Assembly: GCA_009602735.1 (NCBI GenBank)
Contig: WELA01007670.1
Location: forward strand, 148,692 to 212,691
DNA: 64,000 nucleotides
Direction: 5' to 3'
DNA from: Mesotaenium endlicherianum
Taxonomy: Eukaryota > Streptophyta > Zygnematophyceae > Zygnematales > Mesotaeniaceae
The translations under genes were made by a program, and so were the position numbers. Shown in pieces: positions 44,164 through 56,800 of the stretch; the stretch's first letter is position 1; the number at the start of each line of letters is the position of its first letter. Under the pieces are notes generated by a model. It ran no database searches. It saw nothing but the letters and a program-made list of their open reading frames with translations, and had not been told where the DNA came from.

Positions 44164-46559
44164 ATGAGTGTGGAACCAACTAGTGGGGGTGCTGTGAGTC
44201 AAGCTTATATTGTTCCAGAAGAGCACAGGCCGGCGCTAGATAGTACTGCCTCGAAGTTCCAGAGTTCAGTGCCAGTTATTGATCTTGCACCGCTCGCAGG
44301 CGGAAGTCCAGAGAGAGAGAGAGCAATTGTGAATGAAGTGGGAGAAGCTTGTAGAAAATGGGGCTTTTTCCAAGTCATTAATCACGGTAAGGTTGACGCA
44401 CAGGATGCAGGCCATCTTCTTGGTGCCGTTAGCATGCATACTACTAATTCAATGTTCTTCATCTTTCTCGACACACATTCTGGGTCATTTTAATGGTATA
44501 GCAGCGTGGTTTTGCACGCCCCTTCTTGGTCAAGCTCAAAAAGAACTCTCAATCTCGGAGAGCTCAAATAAAAGTGATGAGTTGAGTTTCGTCCCATTTA
44601 CTGGGAGAGTAGATGATTAAAGTTTAACTTATAGCCCAAATGTCTTAACAGGCGTACATAGAAGGCTGCATTTTGTTAGCTGTTAGGTTGTATAAGTCTT
44701 TATGCACATGCTTGTGAAAACTGCTGTACTCTAAGCGTGCAAGACTGCCAGTGGCTTTCAAGGGATTCCTGACAGACGGTTGGAGTTTGCAAGAAAAGGA
44801 CAAGTAATTTGTATGGCCGTGTCTGCAACAGCCTATTGCCCCCGACTGCTCATCTGCCACACCATGGCCTGAGAAGTTTGGCAGTCCATAGAGCTGCATG
44901 ATGAGGCCTCCTCTATTCTCAGAAAGTAGTCGGGTGTTTGGGCTCGAACTATTTCCAGGTATTGATGAAAGGGTGGTGGATAGTATGTTGGAGCAGCAGC
45001 GCTTCTTCTTCGAGCTCCCCCTCTCAGTAAAACAGTGTGTATATCGCTCCACCACAAATGCTCGTGGGTATGCGCTTGTACCCTTTGCCCAGCTTACTTT
45101 TGCCCAGCTTACTGAATAAAACATGAATATCGGATATAGATACGAGGCTTGAGATTAGAACATAAGAAGTGCTTGATGTCCTGTACGCAACTTGACTTGC
45201 AGGTACTTCAATGACGAGCTGACGAAGCAGACAAGGGATTGGAAGGAAGCATATGACTTTGGGGCAGTGCCTCACCGAGACCTGCCTCATGAGCATGCTG
45301 ACAACAACACACAGGATGGTTTCAATCTGTGGCCTGCCAATCTGCCAGCCTTCAGGTTAGCTTCTTGTGTCCATGAAGCAAAATTGATTTGAGCACATTT
45401 ACAAGAGCACTTCAACCTCCTGCATGACCGTCCAAGCATGCTCAGTACTACCCAGTGTCTGCAAGGTCAAGGCCACATGGCATCCACACTAGCAACCGAA
45501 TCAAAGCTGCTCGTCGCCAGGCTGACAGCGGCTGCCTGCCTGCCTGCTTGTGTTGGTTGTTGCCGCAGAGCAACAATGTGGGAGTATTTTGAGGCCGTGG
45601 AGGGTCTCGCTGTCAAGCTTTTAGATGTCATAGCCTTGAGCATTGGCCTCCCAGCTGGTGCATTTCAGTCAAACTTTGAGCCTCACAGCACGTCCTTTTT
45701 GCGTCTCAACTACTACCCCATTTGCTCGCAGCCCTGGTCTGTGCTGGGTGTTAACCGCCACAAGGTCAGCCTCCTGCCCGCTTCTTGCCGTGGGGGCCAA
45801 ATTTGAATTTTGTGTGTCCCAATTGTAACCTTCAGAGTGGTATTGGATTGGAGGAGGTTTGCTGGGAAAGCAGAGGAGCTGTTTTCATTCACAGCAACCA
45901 AACATAGATATGATGTGTGGCAACTGGTGACAGGATGCAGGTGCTTTGACTGTACTGTTGCAAACGGAGAAAGGCCTGCAGGTAAGGCATTCTTCTGAGT
46001 GGGTGGATGTTGTGCCCATCGCTGGCGCCTTCACCATCAATATTGGTGACATGATGCAGGTTCTTCCTCTCCCCTACAACCACTTGCCTAGACCAGTTAG
46101 TAGAGCTCAGATGAGAGTCCTGGCTGCCCTTAGAGTGAAGGCCATTGGTGGGAATATTTTCGGCTGAGGATTGGTTCCCCCGTAGCACTAAACATCTGCT
46201 TGCATGGTTCTGGGTATTTGACAGGCACCCTGAGGATGATCTTGTGCTAGAATAGTGTGCAATTTGGATTAAAAATGCCCTTCATGGGATGTGGCATGCA
46301 GGTTTGGACAAATGACGAGTACAAGGCACCCCTTCATCGAGTGCTCGTGCGTGACAATGCATCACGCTACTCAGCCCCGTTCTTCGCTAACCCCTCCTAC
46401 AAAAGTCTCATAGAGCCTCATCCCCTCGTAGTTGCGGCTACTGAGGGAGCTCGTTACAAGCCTTTCCACTGGGGTGACTTCAGGCAGAAGCGCTTCCAAG
46501 GGGACATCTCAGATTATGGTGAGGAGATTCAAATAGACCATTATAGGTTACCACTTTAA
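44164..46559 (+). CDS. 2-oxoglutarate/Fe(II)-dependent dioxygenase (DOXC type, six exons)
   Basis: Exons 44164-44386, 44959-45067, 45203-45355, 45569-45764, 45934-46059 and 46302-46559 join in phase through GT-AG introns to give 354 residues, a normal family length. The N-terminal DIOX_N block has V-P-V-I-D-L-A-P and W-G-F-F-Q-V-I-N-H-G. The iron ligands are His226, Asp228 (H-K-D, split by intron 4) and His281; the 2OG-binding pair is Arg291 and Ser293 (R-Y-S). The blocks N-A-R-G-Y-F and I-Q-I-D-H-Y recall the plant group around Arabidopsis At3g19000, At3g19010 and At3g49630. It hydroxylates or desaturates a small molecule in the cytosol using O2 and 2-oxoglutarate; the substrate cannot be told. 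It is convergent with the DCN1-like gene. Confidence 0.93.
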
Positions 46560-48074
46560 GAATCTGAATCCTCCACATTCAGTTCTTTATCAGCCGTTTT
46601 TTTGTGTTCTCATCTGTCACTTGTAGCCCACAGCTGTTGGAGGTGCCTGAAGAAACCGTAGAAACTTACAATCTATGTATATCGTTTGTACGTACTTTTC
46701 GAGCTAAAGTAGAATGTGGCAGGTAGTTGTTAACCTATTTGGAAGGGCAATGGCTATTTTTCCAAGGCATAAAATGGAACAGGCGGAGGGGCATTGCCTC
46801 AGATATGGATGTGTCGGAAGATACCGAGTTGGAGTTCAAATAGGCTGATGCCGTTCTCCATCACTTGTTCAGCACTAAGCACAGCTTGTGGAGCAATACA
46901 AAGTATTACATCTCTTCCAGGTCTCAGCAAAGTTGAGCCATTCCCTTTGCCGCCCGCCATAACCAGTGCCTGGGGGCGGAGGGGGGGGGGGAGCAGAAGG
47001 GGTCTAGAAGTTACTTCCCTACATAATGACAGGGTAGCATTTGGAAATTGTGCTCCTGTTTACTGAGTACTTACCGAGTAGCAGCTTCGTTCATGTATGT
47101 GGATATCTGCCTGCATTTCATGGTTGTGATAATAAGCGCATTTGTTGTTCGATTCCAAAGTCTGCACTAGCGCTTGTGCATGTTCCAATTTGCTTCAGTT
47201 TTTGCTCTTGGAAACATCGCTTTTTAAGTCCACCCTCACATACCATATGTCCATTTGTATGCTCTGTGACTTTTGCTGCAAGATACCTTCAGAAATAGGC
47301 AATCAAAAATAGCAAACATGAGCACTCTGGCTGTCTATAGTATGATAAGAGGCCAACAGAAAGTCATTATGGATTGACTGATAGACTCCTGCAGATACAT
47401 GGATTGTAGTTAGGCACAGAACCTAATTTATTGACATACCCACTTAACTACCTTCATGGACTGTAGTCAGGCATACCCACTTCACTACTTTCCGGTTGGA
47501 GACTCACTCCTGACACATTCAATTTCCGTGGCACCTCGTATACAACATGTACATCTTGGTTACCATAATGCTCCTGTACATGGCCAAAGTCCAAGTCCAA
47601 CTAAATCTTTGCTCACTCGAAGGCTACTGCTCTTCTTGGCACCACGTAAGCTAGCACACGGAATGGTCAAAAGGCGAGCACTATGAGGCAATGACTCATC
47701 AAGATCCTGCTAGAAACATTCTGTCCACAAAGACTAGGTGTCACTGGGTTACTCAATCCCCGGCAATAGTACTGGGTAAAGCACGAAGCATCAAAGAAAA
47801 ATGGCTGCTTATAGCAAAGAAGACCAAGATCAACCACACTTCCGTCCATGCAACTTTCCAAATGTTTCTACAAATGTGATACACCTACACATGGCATAGC
47901 GCTCAAATGCTAAGATGATTCTCATATACCAGTTGCTCCCCTCTTCCCAAGCTGCTGCAACATCATCTCTGCAACTAAGTGTACAATAATGTAACTGTAG
48001 GTTGCATAAATTTGCAACCAAAAAACATGGTACCTTGGCAAATTCTTACACATGGATGAAAAACATGGAAGACT
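46560..48074. other. 3' intergenic region between two convergent genes
   Basis: Should hold both 3' UTRs. A G run is at 46978-46991, and a partly repeated stretch around GGACTGTAGTCAGGC and ATACCCACTT is at 47400-47490. No further gene was seen. Confidence 0.45.
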
Positions 48075-49972
48075 TTAGCATGTTGGTGCCAGGAAATGCT
48101 GCCTGCCCCATTCAACATAGTTGTCCATAAGGAGAGGCCAAGCCATGTTCTCGTCGTAGTTACTGAAGTCCGGCCTCACCTGCACACCTCATCACATGCA
48201 GGCCCTTCAGAATTCATCTAAGACCACAGGTAAATGACACATGCTGACCCAATAAATGTTCCCAGGTTATTTCAAAACGCAAAGTGTAATAGAGCAAGCG
48301 CCATGAGGATGCCAAGTAGGTTGAAAGTGAGCTCTGATACAGCACAGCCTGCGGAAGAACAAGGATGCAGCTCCAGATTCACCTCTTGGCTAAAACGCAG
48401 AAAGGCAGTCCATTGATCCAAATTTATGGCCTTATACTCAGTTTGCCCCTGCCACATGAAAAAGCAGCCAAGGATTATGTAAGCCCTACAATTGCTTTCA
48501 TTGCCAGCTGCCCCATCGCAAGTTGTAGATTGCTGAAGTCAAAGAAGCTTACAGCAACATGGATCTTGATGATTCAAGAGATACTATCATACTAGTTGAC
48601 CAGTAGACTTACCATGAAGACGGCAATACTAAAAGTCCCACTTAAGATGCATTCATACAATGCCGCACACTCGAGCGAAAACAACTTGTGCAAAACGTTG
48701 TAACGTCCCCATATAGGAAAAGAAATACATATAAGAGTGGACAATATTACAAACCATAAGGAACTGGATGAAAGTTTGATGATGTGGGCGTCCTGCCATG
48801 ACGAGGTCAAGCATGGTGCAAGCTGTATCCAGGTCAAGGGTCTTCTGCCTTGGCTCTGCCCCACCATTCAAACGCGACCATCCACAATCTGCATGGTGAG
48901 CGCACAATATATACTCAAAGTACCACATATGCAACAAAAAGAGGCGCAAAAGTAAAAGTGGTGGCTACGTAATCTCTATTTGCATGGGACCAGAGAAGTG
49001 AAAAGTTGAAAACAAGCCCACCTGTCAAGCAGTATTCAAATGCAAACTTGTAGAAATCAGCGAATAGATGTGGTGATGCCACCTGTTGCCACAACAGAAG
49101 GCATACATGAAAGCCCATCAGCCAATTCTACCTACTCCGGACTAAGAATGTTGCCCTTCAGACAAATAGGCTCCATCCCTGTGAGTAGCTATTCCTACCA
49201 ACTAGAGCCAAGACAAGGTTTATACTGGCGCTTTACGTCCACAAGGCTGACGTGTACTGGTACAAGTACGAAGTCATTCTCAGGAAGAAAAAGAAGCACA
49301 CCTCATTCTGAAGAGCAGGCAGGGCCTTCTTTAGTTTGTCGATGGAGTCCACCCTCATGACCCTTAATCCCCTTCGCCACTCCTCCTGCAGTTCCTTCCG
49401 GGTAATCATATTATCTCCTGCTTATTCGACCTGATGCCAATATCAAGCCGAAAGAACATACCATACTACTACTGACTAGCCCAGTTACTACAGTCTGAAG
49501 CCAAGGGGGCACACACCTGAGAAAAGTAACCCATCCGAGCTGCCTGCAGCTTCCTGCCACCACATCAATGACACTGTCTTGAGTAAGTTAATTATCTTGT
49601 ACCTGTCTCAATTCCATTCACATATACATATTATTCACCCCATGCAACCATTGCCGGGCAAAGGAGTCGAAATCAAAACCTTACCATGCAAAAAGCAGAA
49701 TTCGTACGTCGCTGGGGTCCAAGCCCAAATCACGGCAAAACAGCTCCACGCCCTCTGGCCTGCCACCAGAACCCTCTCAAGAGTATACTTAGGCTGCTAC
49801 TAACCTGCTTTATCCGGGCTTTGACATGGTATTGCCAGTAATGCAAAAGCCTTAGCAATAGAACATACCCGATACAAGCCTCCTCATGCCTGTCAGCATA
49901 TGACAAGAAGAGGGTGTCTATTTTCTCCAATTCTTTGTTTGCCGATTTTACACCTGTTACTGCATGCCTCAT
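48075..49972 (-). CDS. DCN1: DCN1-like protein, cullin neddylation factor (eight exons)
   Basis: On the minus strand, exons at 49869-49972, 49685-49759, 49517-49553, 49302-49385, 49022-49082, 48755-48888, 48383-48448 and 48075-48179 are bounded by GT-AG introns and join in phase to 221 residues. The product follows the DCUN1/PONY domain from end to end: I-G-P-E-G-V-E-L-F-C, L-L-F-A-W-K-L, M-G-Y-F-S-Q-E-E-W, D-F-Y-K-F-A-F, T-L-D-L-D-T-A, Y-K-A-I-N-L-D-Q-W, and the signature S-N-Y-D-E-N-M-A-W-P. Family members act as E3-like scaffolds that help UBC12 and RBX1 attach NEDD8 to cullins. No UBA domain is seen. The start at 49972 is the least certain point; an upstream exon could add residues. Confidence 0.92.
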
Positions 49973-51024
49973 CCCACCGGCTACCCCTCAGTTCATCCAT
50001 ACCCCCTTATCATGTATAAAGCTGCTCTGGGAAGCAGATAAGCTCCAATCGGGAGTAGCACTTATGGAAACGTAGACTGACCATTCGCTGCGGGGGCAGC
50101 CGGAGCTGACCCCCTCTTAGTTGAGGAGCGTCTCATCATTGTTCAGACGTATTTGAAGTCCCGAGGAAGCGACATGAGAAACTGACACAAAGCCGTGGAG
50201 GTATGCATATGTGAACTGAAGTGTGATATGCATGCCACGGATGAGATCATCAAGCTCGTGTAATTGTTTAGTAGACCTCCATCCGAGTCTGTTGATAGAA
50301 AAAATGGCTACGTTCAAGTCTACAGACTTGGTCCAGTCTTGCTTGGCCTTTTGCAATGATTGCAATTCACGTTATGGACTTCACCCCATGCTTCACCCCA
50401 GGCCACTCGATTGGCCAAAAATTCTTGATTTTGGAATTATTCTCTGCCCGACGGTCACGGTTTCAGAGAACATCCGACCAGAACCAAAAGGAATTGTTTA
50501 AAAGAGTTCTGAGTGGAATATAACATCCAATCAATGATCGACTTTATACCTTCACATCAAAATTGGAACACTCGAGGATTGTAAGTAGCACCCGTTCACA
50601 ATCCTTAAGACTTTCTACGACATCCACTTCTTTTGAGTCTTTTAACCCGGGTCTTAAAAGTCATCCAAAACAGTAAAAAGACATCAAATATTCTCGAGAT
50701 CGAGGGGTCTTATTCAGACATGCTTGCGAATGTGCATGTAGCGCTGTGCAGTGCTGTCCAGAGCTTCCAAGCTCATTCGCGAACGCGCCCACCTGCGTCG
50801 TACGGCGTTCAGTCCAGCCCATCAGGTCCCTGGCCTTGAACCGCAGATGCTGAGTGAAGTGTCACTTATGTGAATGTCTCCAATTTGAAGCTTGACTGAA
50901 GCTGAAGCACTCACTTATCCCGCCATTTTTCAAGCTCTTAGCCCTAGCTCCCACCAGCAGGAGTCGAGAATGTTTCGTAGACGTATGCCGTCGTTGACCC
51001 TATTGAAAAAACTAATTGACCTTT
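49973..51024. other. Upstream region of the DCN1-like gene
   Basis: No coding sequence recognised. It would hold the DCN1-like promoter and leader, and possibly a divergent promoter for the candidate exon at 51025. Confidence 0.35.
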
Positions 51025-51116
51025 ATGGCGGACGAAGGCGAGTCAGCGAATAATGGTGTCTCGGCCGAGGGATTTAGGAGCGTGATGCCCGTAGTGCGGT
51101 TCCACATACGAATAAG
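51025..51116 (+). other. Candidate first exon of an unrecognised + strand gene
   Basis: ATGGCGGACGAAGGC opens a 30-codon frame (M-A-D-E-G-E-S-A ... V-R-F-H-I-R-I) that ends at a good donor, AAG/GTAATT. Possible later exons include a hydrophobic stretch near 51443-51550 after the acceptor TCTGATGCAG (R-P-L-V-A-A-Y-V-L-V-V-L) and one near 51565-51625, but I could not join them in phase. Gypsy-E sits in or beside the 3' end. Confidence 0.3.
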
Positions 51117-52000
51117 GTAATTTTGCAATCTGCACCTACTGTTATAGAGGAGAAAACAGGTGATATTATGCTTTCTCAAAGGTCTAGTGAATAGACGGAT
51201 AAGCTGACATTTATAATAATGGAAAGTGCTGGAGAAACAATTGAGTGCAAGGAATGTAAAGGACATGGAAGGCGCAGAGAGATGCATTTGCTGACTTGCA
51301 TTTTTCTTATTGTGGACTTCTTACCTTGGAATAACTTGACATGTCATTTGTACGAAGGACTTGCCGCTTGAGTGCTACATATCTGGTCAGTTAAAATTGT
51401 TATTGTAATTTCACCTGTTCTCTTCTCTTCTTCTGATGCAGAAAATAACTTGTCACTGGTACTTTGTTTCACATTATTGGCGAGACCCTAGGCCACTTGT
51501 GGCTGCTTATGTACTCGTGGTACTTGGAGACTGGTTTGCTATTGCAGAGTAGGATTCTTATTGCTTGTCATTAATATTCACATTGTTCTGGGCAGCAAAT
51601 CTGCTGTATTTCTCAAAGGTCAACTGTCATTGTTTCTACTCACTACCTCATTCTACAACTATTTGTACTCGGTGTTCTCAAACTCATTATACGCTCTGCA
51701 TCTTCTTGCCAATTCTTGAGATGAGGGACAATACACGAGCAGCTCTCTCATGTGGGCGGCTAAACATTCATAAATTGACTAAGTGATTCTTACATCTTCA
51801 TGGCTCTATATTTAAGATCTCACTTACATCTTTTCATTCTGAGCCTCATTGCTAGCTAATGCTTACATGATTCACTTATGTGTCTCTGTCGATGCAGGCA
51901 ATATGTCTGATCTGGGAAGTCTAAAAGATTCTGACAAAATTTAGGGGCAGCACTACTGATTCAATGTCTTTGGGCAGCACTGCTGCTTCACTGGTTCTGA
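51117..52000. other. Possible introns and exons of the candidate gene, otherwise unassigned
   Basis: Several TTNTGCAG-type acceptors (51440, 51899) and hydrophobic short frames occur. No family match. Confidence 0.25.
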
Positions 52001-52005
52001 GGAGC
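52001..52005. repeat. Gypsy-E target site duplication (left)
   Basis: GGAGC here and at 58686-58690, directly outside the two LTRs. Confidence 0.92.
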
Positions 52006-52508
52006 TGTAGTGATTTGAGTTATTATATATTAGTTTGCATATATTTTAATGTTTTCGAATATATTTGGAGTAGTTTTGTGTGGAGTCAAGTGTGAATAGG
52101 TACTCTAGTAACTTGGTTCATGTCCTTTGAACCTTCCAAGGCATTTTCGAAGTTAGAGGAAAGACCTAGAAGAACTCCATGTGGCAAAAGTCAAATGTGC
52201 CATTTTTAGGTCAAAAGGACATGTGTACATTATTCTAGAAAGAGGTGGCAAGTTTTGGGATGTGTTGGGTGCCAACACATCAACATACACTTTCCTAGAA
52301 ATTACTTATGTAGCAAGTATATAAACAAGAGCTAGAACATAGAAAGACATTCCAGAATCACTCTTGTACTTGCCAAAATCCAGAAATATATTAACTTTCA
52401 AGAAGCCATCTCTCTTTCAAGAAGCTACCACTTGTGTTCAAAGATCCTTGTCTTGAATAGATAAAGTATTCTGTTTTACTAAGTACTTTATCTATCTGTT
52501 TCACTACA
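52006..52508 (+). repeat. Gypsy-E 5' LTR
   Basis: TGTAGTGATT to TTTCACTACA. A TATA box (TATATAAA, 52318-52325) is the likely start of element transcription. Confidence 0.97.
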
Positions 52509-52509
52509 G

Positions 52510-52521
52510 TGGTATCGGAGC
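52510..52521 (+). promoter_or_regulatory. Gypsy-E primer binding site
   Basis: TGGTATCGGAGC, one base after the LTR, complementary to initiator-Met tRNA. Confidence 0.9.
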
Positions 52522-52545
52522 TAGGCACTTTGGTAGCACAAGAAG

Positions 52546-53826
52546 ATGGCCGATCCTCAAGACCAACAGCAAGCTTTCGAAGGAAGCCCTTCCTCTCCAA
52601 GACACCCTCCTCCAGCGCCGATGGGAGAGCCCACTCAAGAAAATCTGCAACAACAAGAAGCACCACAAGGAGGAGCACACCCTCCTCCAGCGTCGATGGG
52701 AGAGCCTACTCAAGGAAATCTGCAACAACAAGAAGCACCACAAGGAGGAGCACCGTCAAATCCCGTGGCAGCCGCTATAGCAAAGTTGACCCCACCACAA
52801 GGAGTTCCCGCAAATGAGTGGGCAGCCTTCCTAATGACCGTCCACAACCAAGTGGGCTTGGCCACCTATGAAGCAACCGTGCAAGCGTCAAGAGAAGCTA
52901 TGGCTGCCATGGTTGCCCCTATTGCGAGCAATGCTCAAAATCCAGCCCCGGCTCAAGCGCCTCCACAAGAGCCAACGAGAGCAAGGAAACTCATCAAGCC
53001 CGGCAAACCCGACACTTTCAACCCCGGGAAAGGTGCCAACCTGAATTTATGGCTCTACCAAGTGGAGACGTACCTCGCGTTCCTTGAAGTACCCGAGGAG
53101 GACTACGTTCCCTTTGCCGTTACCTTACTTAGAGGAGCAGCAACATCATGGTGGCGTAACTATCAAGCGGCTATATATCAAGCTATGGCGCACCCCATGC
53201 TCGGCCAAGAGCCCCCACCATCATATGCAAGATGGGCAGATTTTCGTGAGGCCCTCAAGAAGCAATTCATGCCCATCAATGCGGAGAAGATTGCCCGAGG
53301 AAAGCTCCACCATCTCAAGCAAACGACGTCCGTTCAAGAGTATACATCCAGATTTCACGCCCTCACTCTTGAGATCCCCAACATGTCTCTCGAGGAGAAG
53401 ATTGACCGTTACATCTTTGGCCTCAAACCCAAGGTGGCAAAGGAAGTGGAGTTACGCGACTTGACGGACTTCTCAAAGATCATTGAAGTGGCCCAAAAGG
53501 TGGATACCTTGGATTTCAAGCACTCCGTGCCTTCATCTTCACGGGTACCGACGACGCGGGTGTACGCAGCCCCTTCCACATCCGAATCTGGACCCACACC
53601 CATGGAAATCGGAGTTATTAAAAGGGACCCCGCGGCTGCCCGGAAGAGTGGAAGACCCTCCAATGACACTTATGATGCAAGAAACCAGCAAGGAGTGAAA
53701 GCAAGACTCTCCCCGGCTGAAAAAGAAGCTCTCATGACGGCTGGACTATGCTTCTATTGCAAGGAAAAGGGCCATCGTGCACTTTCATGCCCCAAAAAGT
53801 TGTCAAAAAACGGACAGCGCCGGTAG
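52546..53826 (+). CDS. Gypsy-E Gag
   Basis: 426 residues. The N-terminal region is Pro/Gln-rich and holds a 25-residue unit (P-P-P-A-[PS]-M-G-E-P-T-Q ...) repeated twice by a 75-bp tandem duplication (52606-52755). A retrotransposon Gag domain follows ([16 protein letters not shown]), then one CCHC knuckle ([14 protein letters not shown]) near the C-terminus. It forms the particle and packages RNA. It overlaps pol by 79 bases in the -1 frame, with a slippery site inside the overlap. Confidence 0.95.
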   Translation: MADPQDQQQAFEGSPSSPRHPPPAPMGEPTQENLQQQEAPQGGAHPPPASMGEPTQGNLQQQEAPQGGAPSNPVAAAIAKLTPPQGVPANEWAAFLMTVHNQVGLATYEATVQASREAMAAMVAPIASNAQNPAPAQAPPQEPTRARKLIKPGKPDTFNPGKGANLNLWLYQVETYLAFLEVPEEDYVPFAVTLLRGAATSWWRNYQAAIYQAMAHPMLGQEPPPSYARWADFREALKKQFMPINAEKIARGKLHHLKQTTSVQEYTSRFHALTLEIPNMSLEEKIDRYIFGLKPKVAKEVELRDLTDFSKIIEVAQKVDTLDFKHSVPSSSRVPTTRVYAAPSTSESGPTPMEIGVIKRDPAAARKSGRPSNDTYDARNQQGVKARLSPAEKEALMTAGLCFYCKEKGHRALSCPKKLSKNGQRR

Positions 53827-56800
53827 GCCAGGAGCCTACCACCCCAAGACCCACTTCACGAGAAGGCAACACGCCAAGTGAGGTGGAGACCCCCGTTGAA
53901 GACGACGTTCCAGCCCCAATGAGTTTGAGAGGTTACCTTGGAGGAGAGAAGGTCCACATCTTGGTGGATAGCGGAGCTCAAGGCAACTTCATTGCTGCAG
54001 ATTTTGCCACCAAGCACGGTATTACTATGCGAACTCTTGACCACGACGAGGAGATTATGATGCCCGATGGATTCTCCTATACTACCCCTTCCAAGAAGAC
54101 GTACCCCTTGGCACTCTCTATCAAGTCCTTCAAGGATAGAGTAGTGTTCTCCCCCATGCAATTGGGCAAGTACGACGTCATCCTAGGGACGCCTTGGTTG
54201 ACCAAGCACAACCCCCAAGTTGATTGGAGGACCGGTACTATCAAGATCAAGAATGACATCACTTCAAGAATCTGTATTTTGCGCGCAATCCAGAATATCC
54301 AGACCCAAGACATCCAGAAGCCGGCACACGAGATACTATTGTCCGCCCTCCAACTCAAGAGACTTGTGAGGAAGGGACACGAGCTTCTTTTGGCCTTGAT
54401 CACGCCAAAAGACATCAAGAAAGACATCGAGAGTCAAGAAGGCAGCCCCGTTCCCAAGGAGATACAAGAAGTCTTTGAGGACTACAAAGAAGTGTTCTCC
54501 CCGGAATTGCCCAAGGGCCTACCCCCCAAAAGATTCGTAGACCACAAGATAGAGTTGGAGCCCGGAAGCAAGCCCATCTCTCGGCCTACGTTCAAAATGT
54601 CATACACGGAGCTAGACGAAGTCAAGAAGCAAATCAAGGAGCTACTGGAGCATGGCTTCATTCGACCTAGCAAGTCGCCATTTGGAGCCCCGGTGCTATT
54701 TGTCAAGAAGAAAGATGGTACCTTGAGGATGTGTGTGGACTATCGCGCCCTCAACAAGATCACCATCAAGAATCGATACCCGCTGCCGCGCATGGATGAG
54801 CTCATGGACCGGCTGGTTGGAGCCAAGTACTTCACGAAGATTGACTTACGGAGCGGCTACCACCAGATTCGCATCGCAGAACCGGACATAGAGAAGACGG
54901 CATTCAGGACAAGATATGGACATTTTGAGTTCATGGTCCTGCCATTTGGACTCACCAACGCGCCAGCAACTTTCATGACTATGATGAACACCATATTTCA
55001 GCCCATGTTGGACAGATTTGTGGTGGTATTCATCGATGACATCCTTATCTACAGCAAGACCCTTGAAGAGCATGCGAGACACTTGAAAGAAGTCCTTGAA
55101 GTATTGAAGCAAAACAAGCTGTTTGCGAAGGAGTCAAAATGCGAGTTTGCCAAACAAGAAGTGGAGTTCCTAGGTCTCCACGTGACTGCTGATGGCATCA
55201 AGATAGACCCCAAGAAGACCACGGTGGTGGAGGAATGGCCAACCCCCACGACCAAGAAAGAACTCCAGTCATTCTTGGGATTTGCCAATTGGTACAGAAA
55301 ATTCATCCAAGGCTTCTCGCACATAGCAGCCCCCCTGACAGATCTACTCAAGAAGGACAGGCTATATACATGGACCGAGAAAGAGGAAGAGGCATTTCAA
55401 GAGTTAAAGCGAAGATTGACCACATCCCCGGTGCTCACACTCCCAAGTCCAAACCCAGATTGGCCCTTCCACGTCATCACCGATGCATCTTCCTATGCAA
55501 TAGGAGCAATCCTGCTTCAAGACCAAGGCAAGGGACTGCAGCCCATCGCCTACGAGTCAAGGAAGCTAAATCCAGCCGAGCAAAATTATACAACCACGGA
55601 GCGAGAGGCATTGGCGATTGTACATGCCTTGAAGGTTTGGCGCTGCTACGTTGAAGGACGCAAAGTACTGGTCACCACGGACCACGAGGCGTTAAAGCAC
55701 CTCCAGACGCAGCCGTATCTCTCAAGGAGACAAGCAAGATGGAGCGGATACTTGCAACAATACAACATCACGATTCAGTACCAGCCCGGCAAGACAAACC
55801 CGGCTGACCCCCTCTCAAGACTGCAATTAAATGCAGTGATGGTATCCCTGAAGACAGATCTGGAAGCTCGATTTTCAGCCGCCTATGAAAGAGACCCTTA
55901 CTACAAGAACGGAGAAGCAGCCTTGGACCCATGCAAGAAGCAAGAAGGCAATTATTGGGTGAGGCAAGATACGGGCCAGAGATGTGTTCCTAATGACTTA
56001 GACCTCCGGCTCTTGCTTCTACGAGAAGCACACGACAACCCTCTTGGAGGACACTTTGGAATCCTAAGGACCACGGGCGTTCTAGCTAGGACTTATTGTT
56101 GGCCAGGCATGTCTAAGCAAGTCAAGGAGTACTGCAGGAGCTGTGACACATGCCAAAGAATCAAGCCATCATCGCAAAAGGCGGGAGGACTCCTCCAACC
56201 ACTACCAATCCCCGAAAGACAATGGACGGACATCTCAATGGACCTTATCGTGGACTTGCCCGTGACACCTCGAGGCCATAATGCAATACTCACGGTGGTG
56301 GACAGACTTACCAAGATGGCTCATTTTATTCCCACGACGACTAAGGCTACAGCACCACAACTTGCAAGACTCATCTTTGACAACATCTTCCGACTCCATG
56401 GACTACCATCAAGAATTGTGTCAGATAGAGATCCAAGATTCACAAGCCATTTCTGGAAAAATCTCTTCAAGAACTTGGGTACATCGCTGGATATGTCTAC
56501 TGCCTACCACCCACAATCAGATGGGCAAACCGAGCGTATGAATCGTACCCTAAAGACCTCTCTAAAGGCCTACGTGTCTACCCTCGAGCAAGACTGGGAC
56601 ATGTACTTGACCCCCCTCGAGTTTGCCTACAACAACACTACGCAGGCCTCTACCCAAGAGTCCCCATTCTTCCTCAACTATGGCTTCCATCCGACCACGC
56701 CACTGAGCTTCACGGCTGGCCATGATGAAGTACCTGCAGCCACAGATTTTATGGAGACATTAGAAGCAGCCCTTACAGCAGCGAAGAAAGCTCTACAACA

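Noticed and set aside
46978-46991. G-run as a G-quadruplex or telomere-like site
   Set aside because: A single homopolymer run without repeated G tracts; no supporting context.
49390-49430. D-N-M-I-T-R-K-E-L as part of a DCN1-like exon
   Set aside because: Looked like the A-Q-N-M-G-Y-F block, but the true block is the 37-bp exon at 49517-49553, which joins in phase to 49385.
50117-50365. Minus ORF upstream of the DCN1-like gene as a first exon
   Set aside because: No similarity to DCN1-like N-termini and no in-phase splice join could be made.
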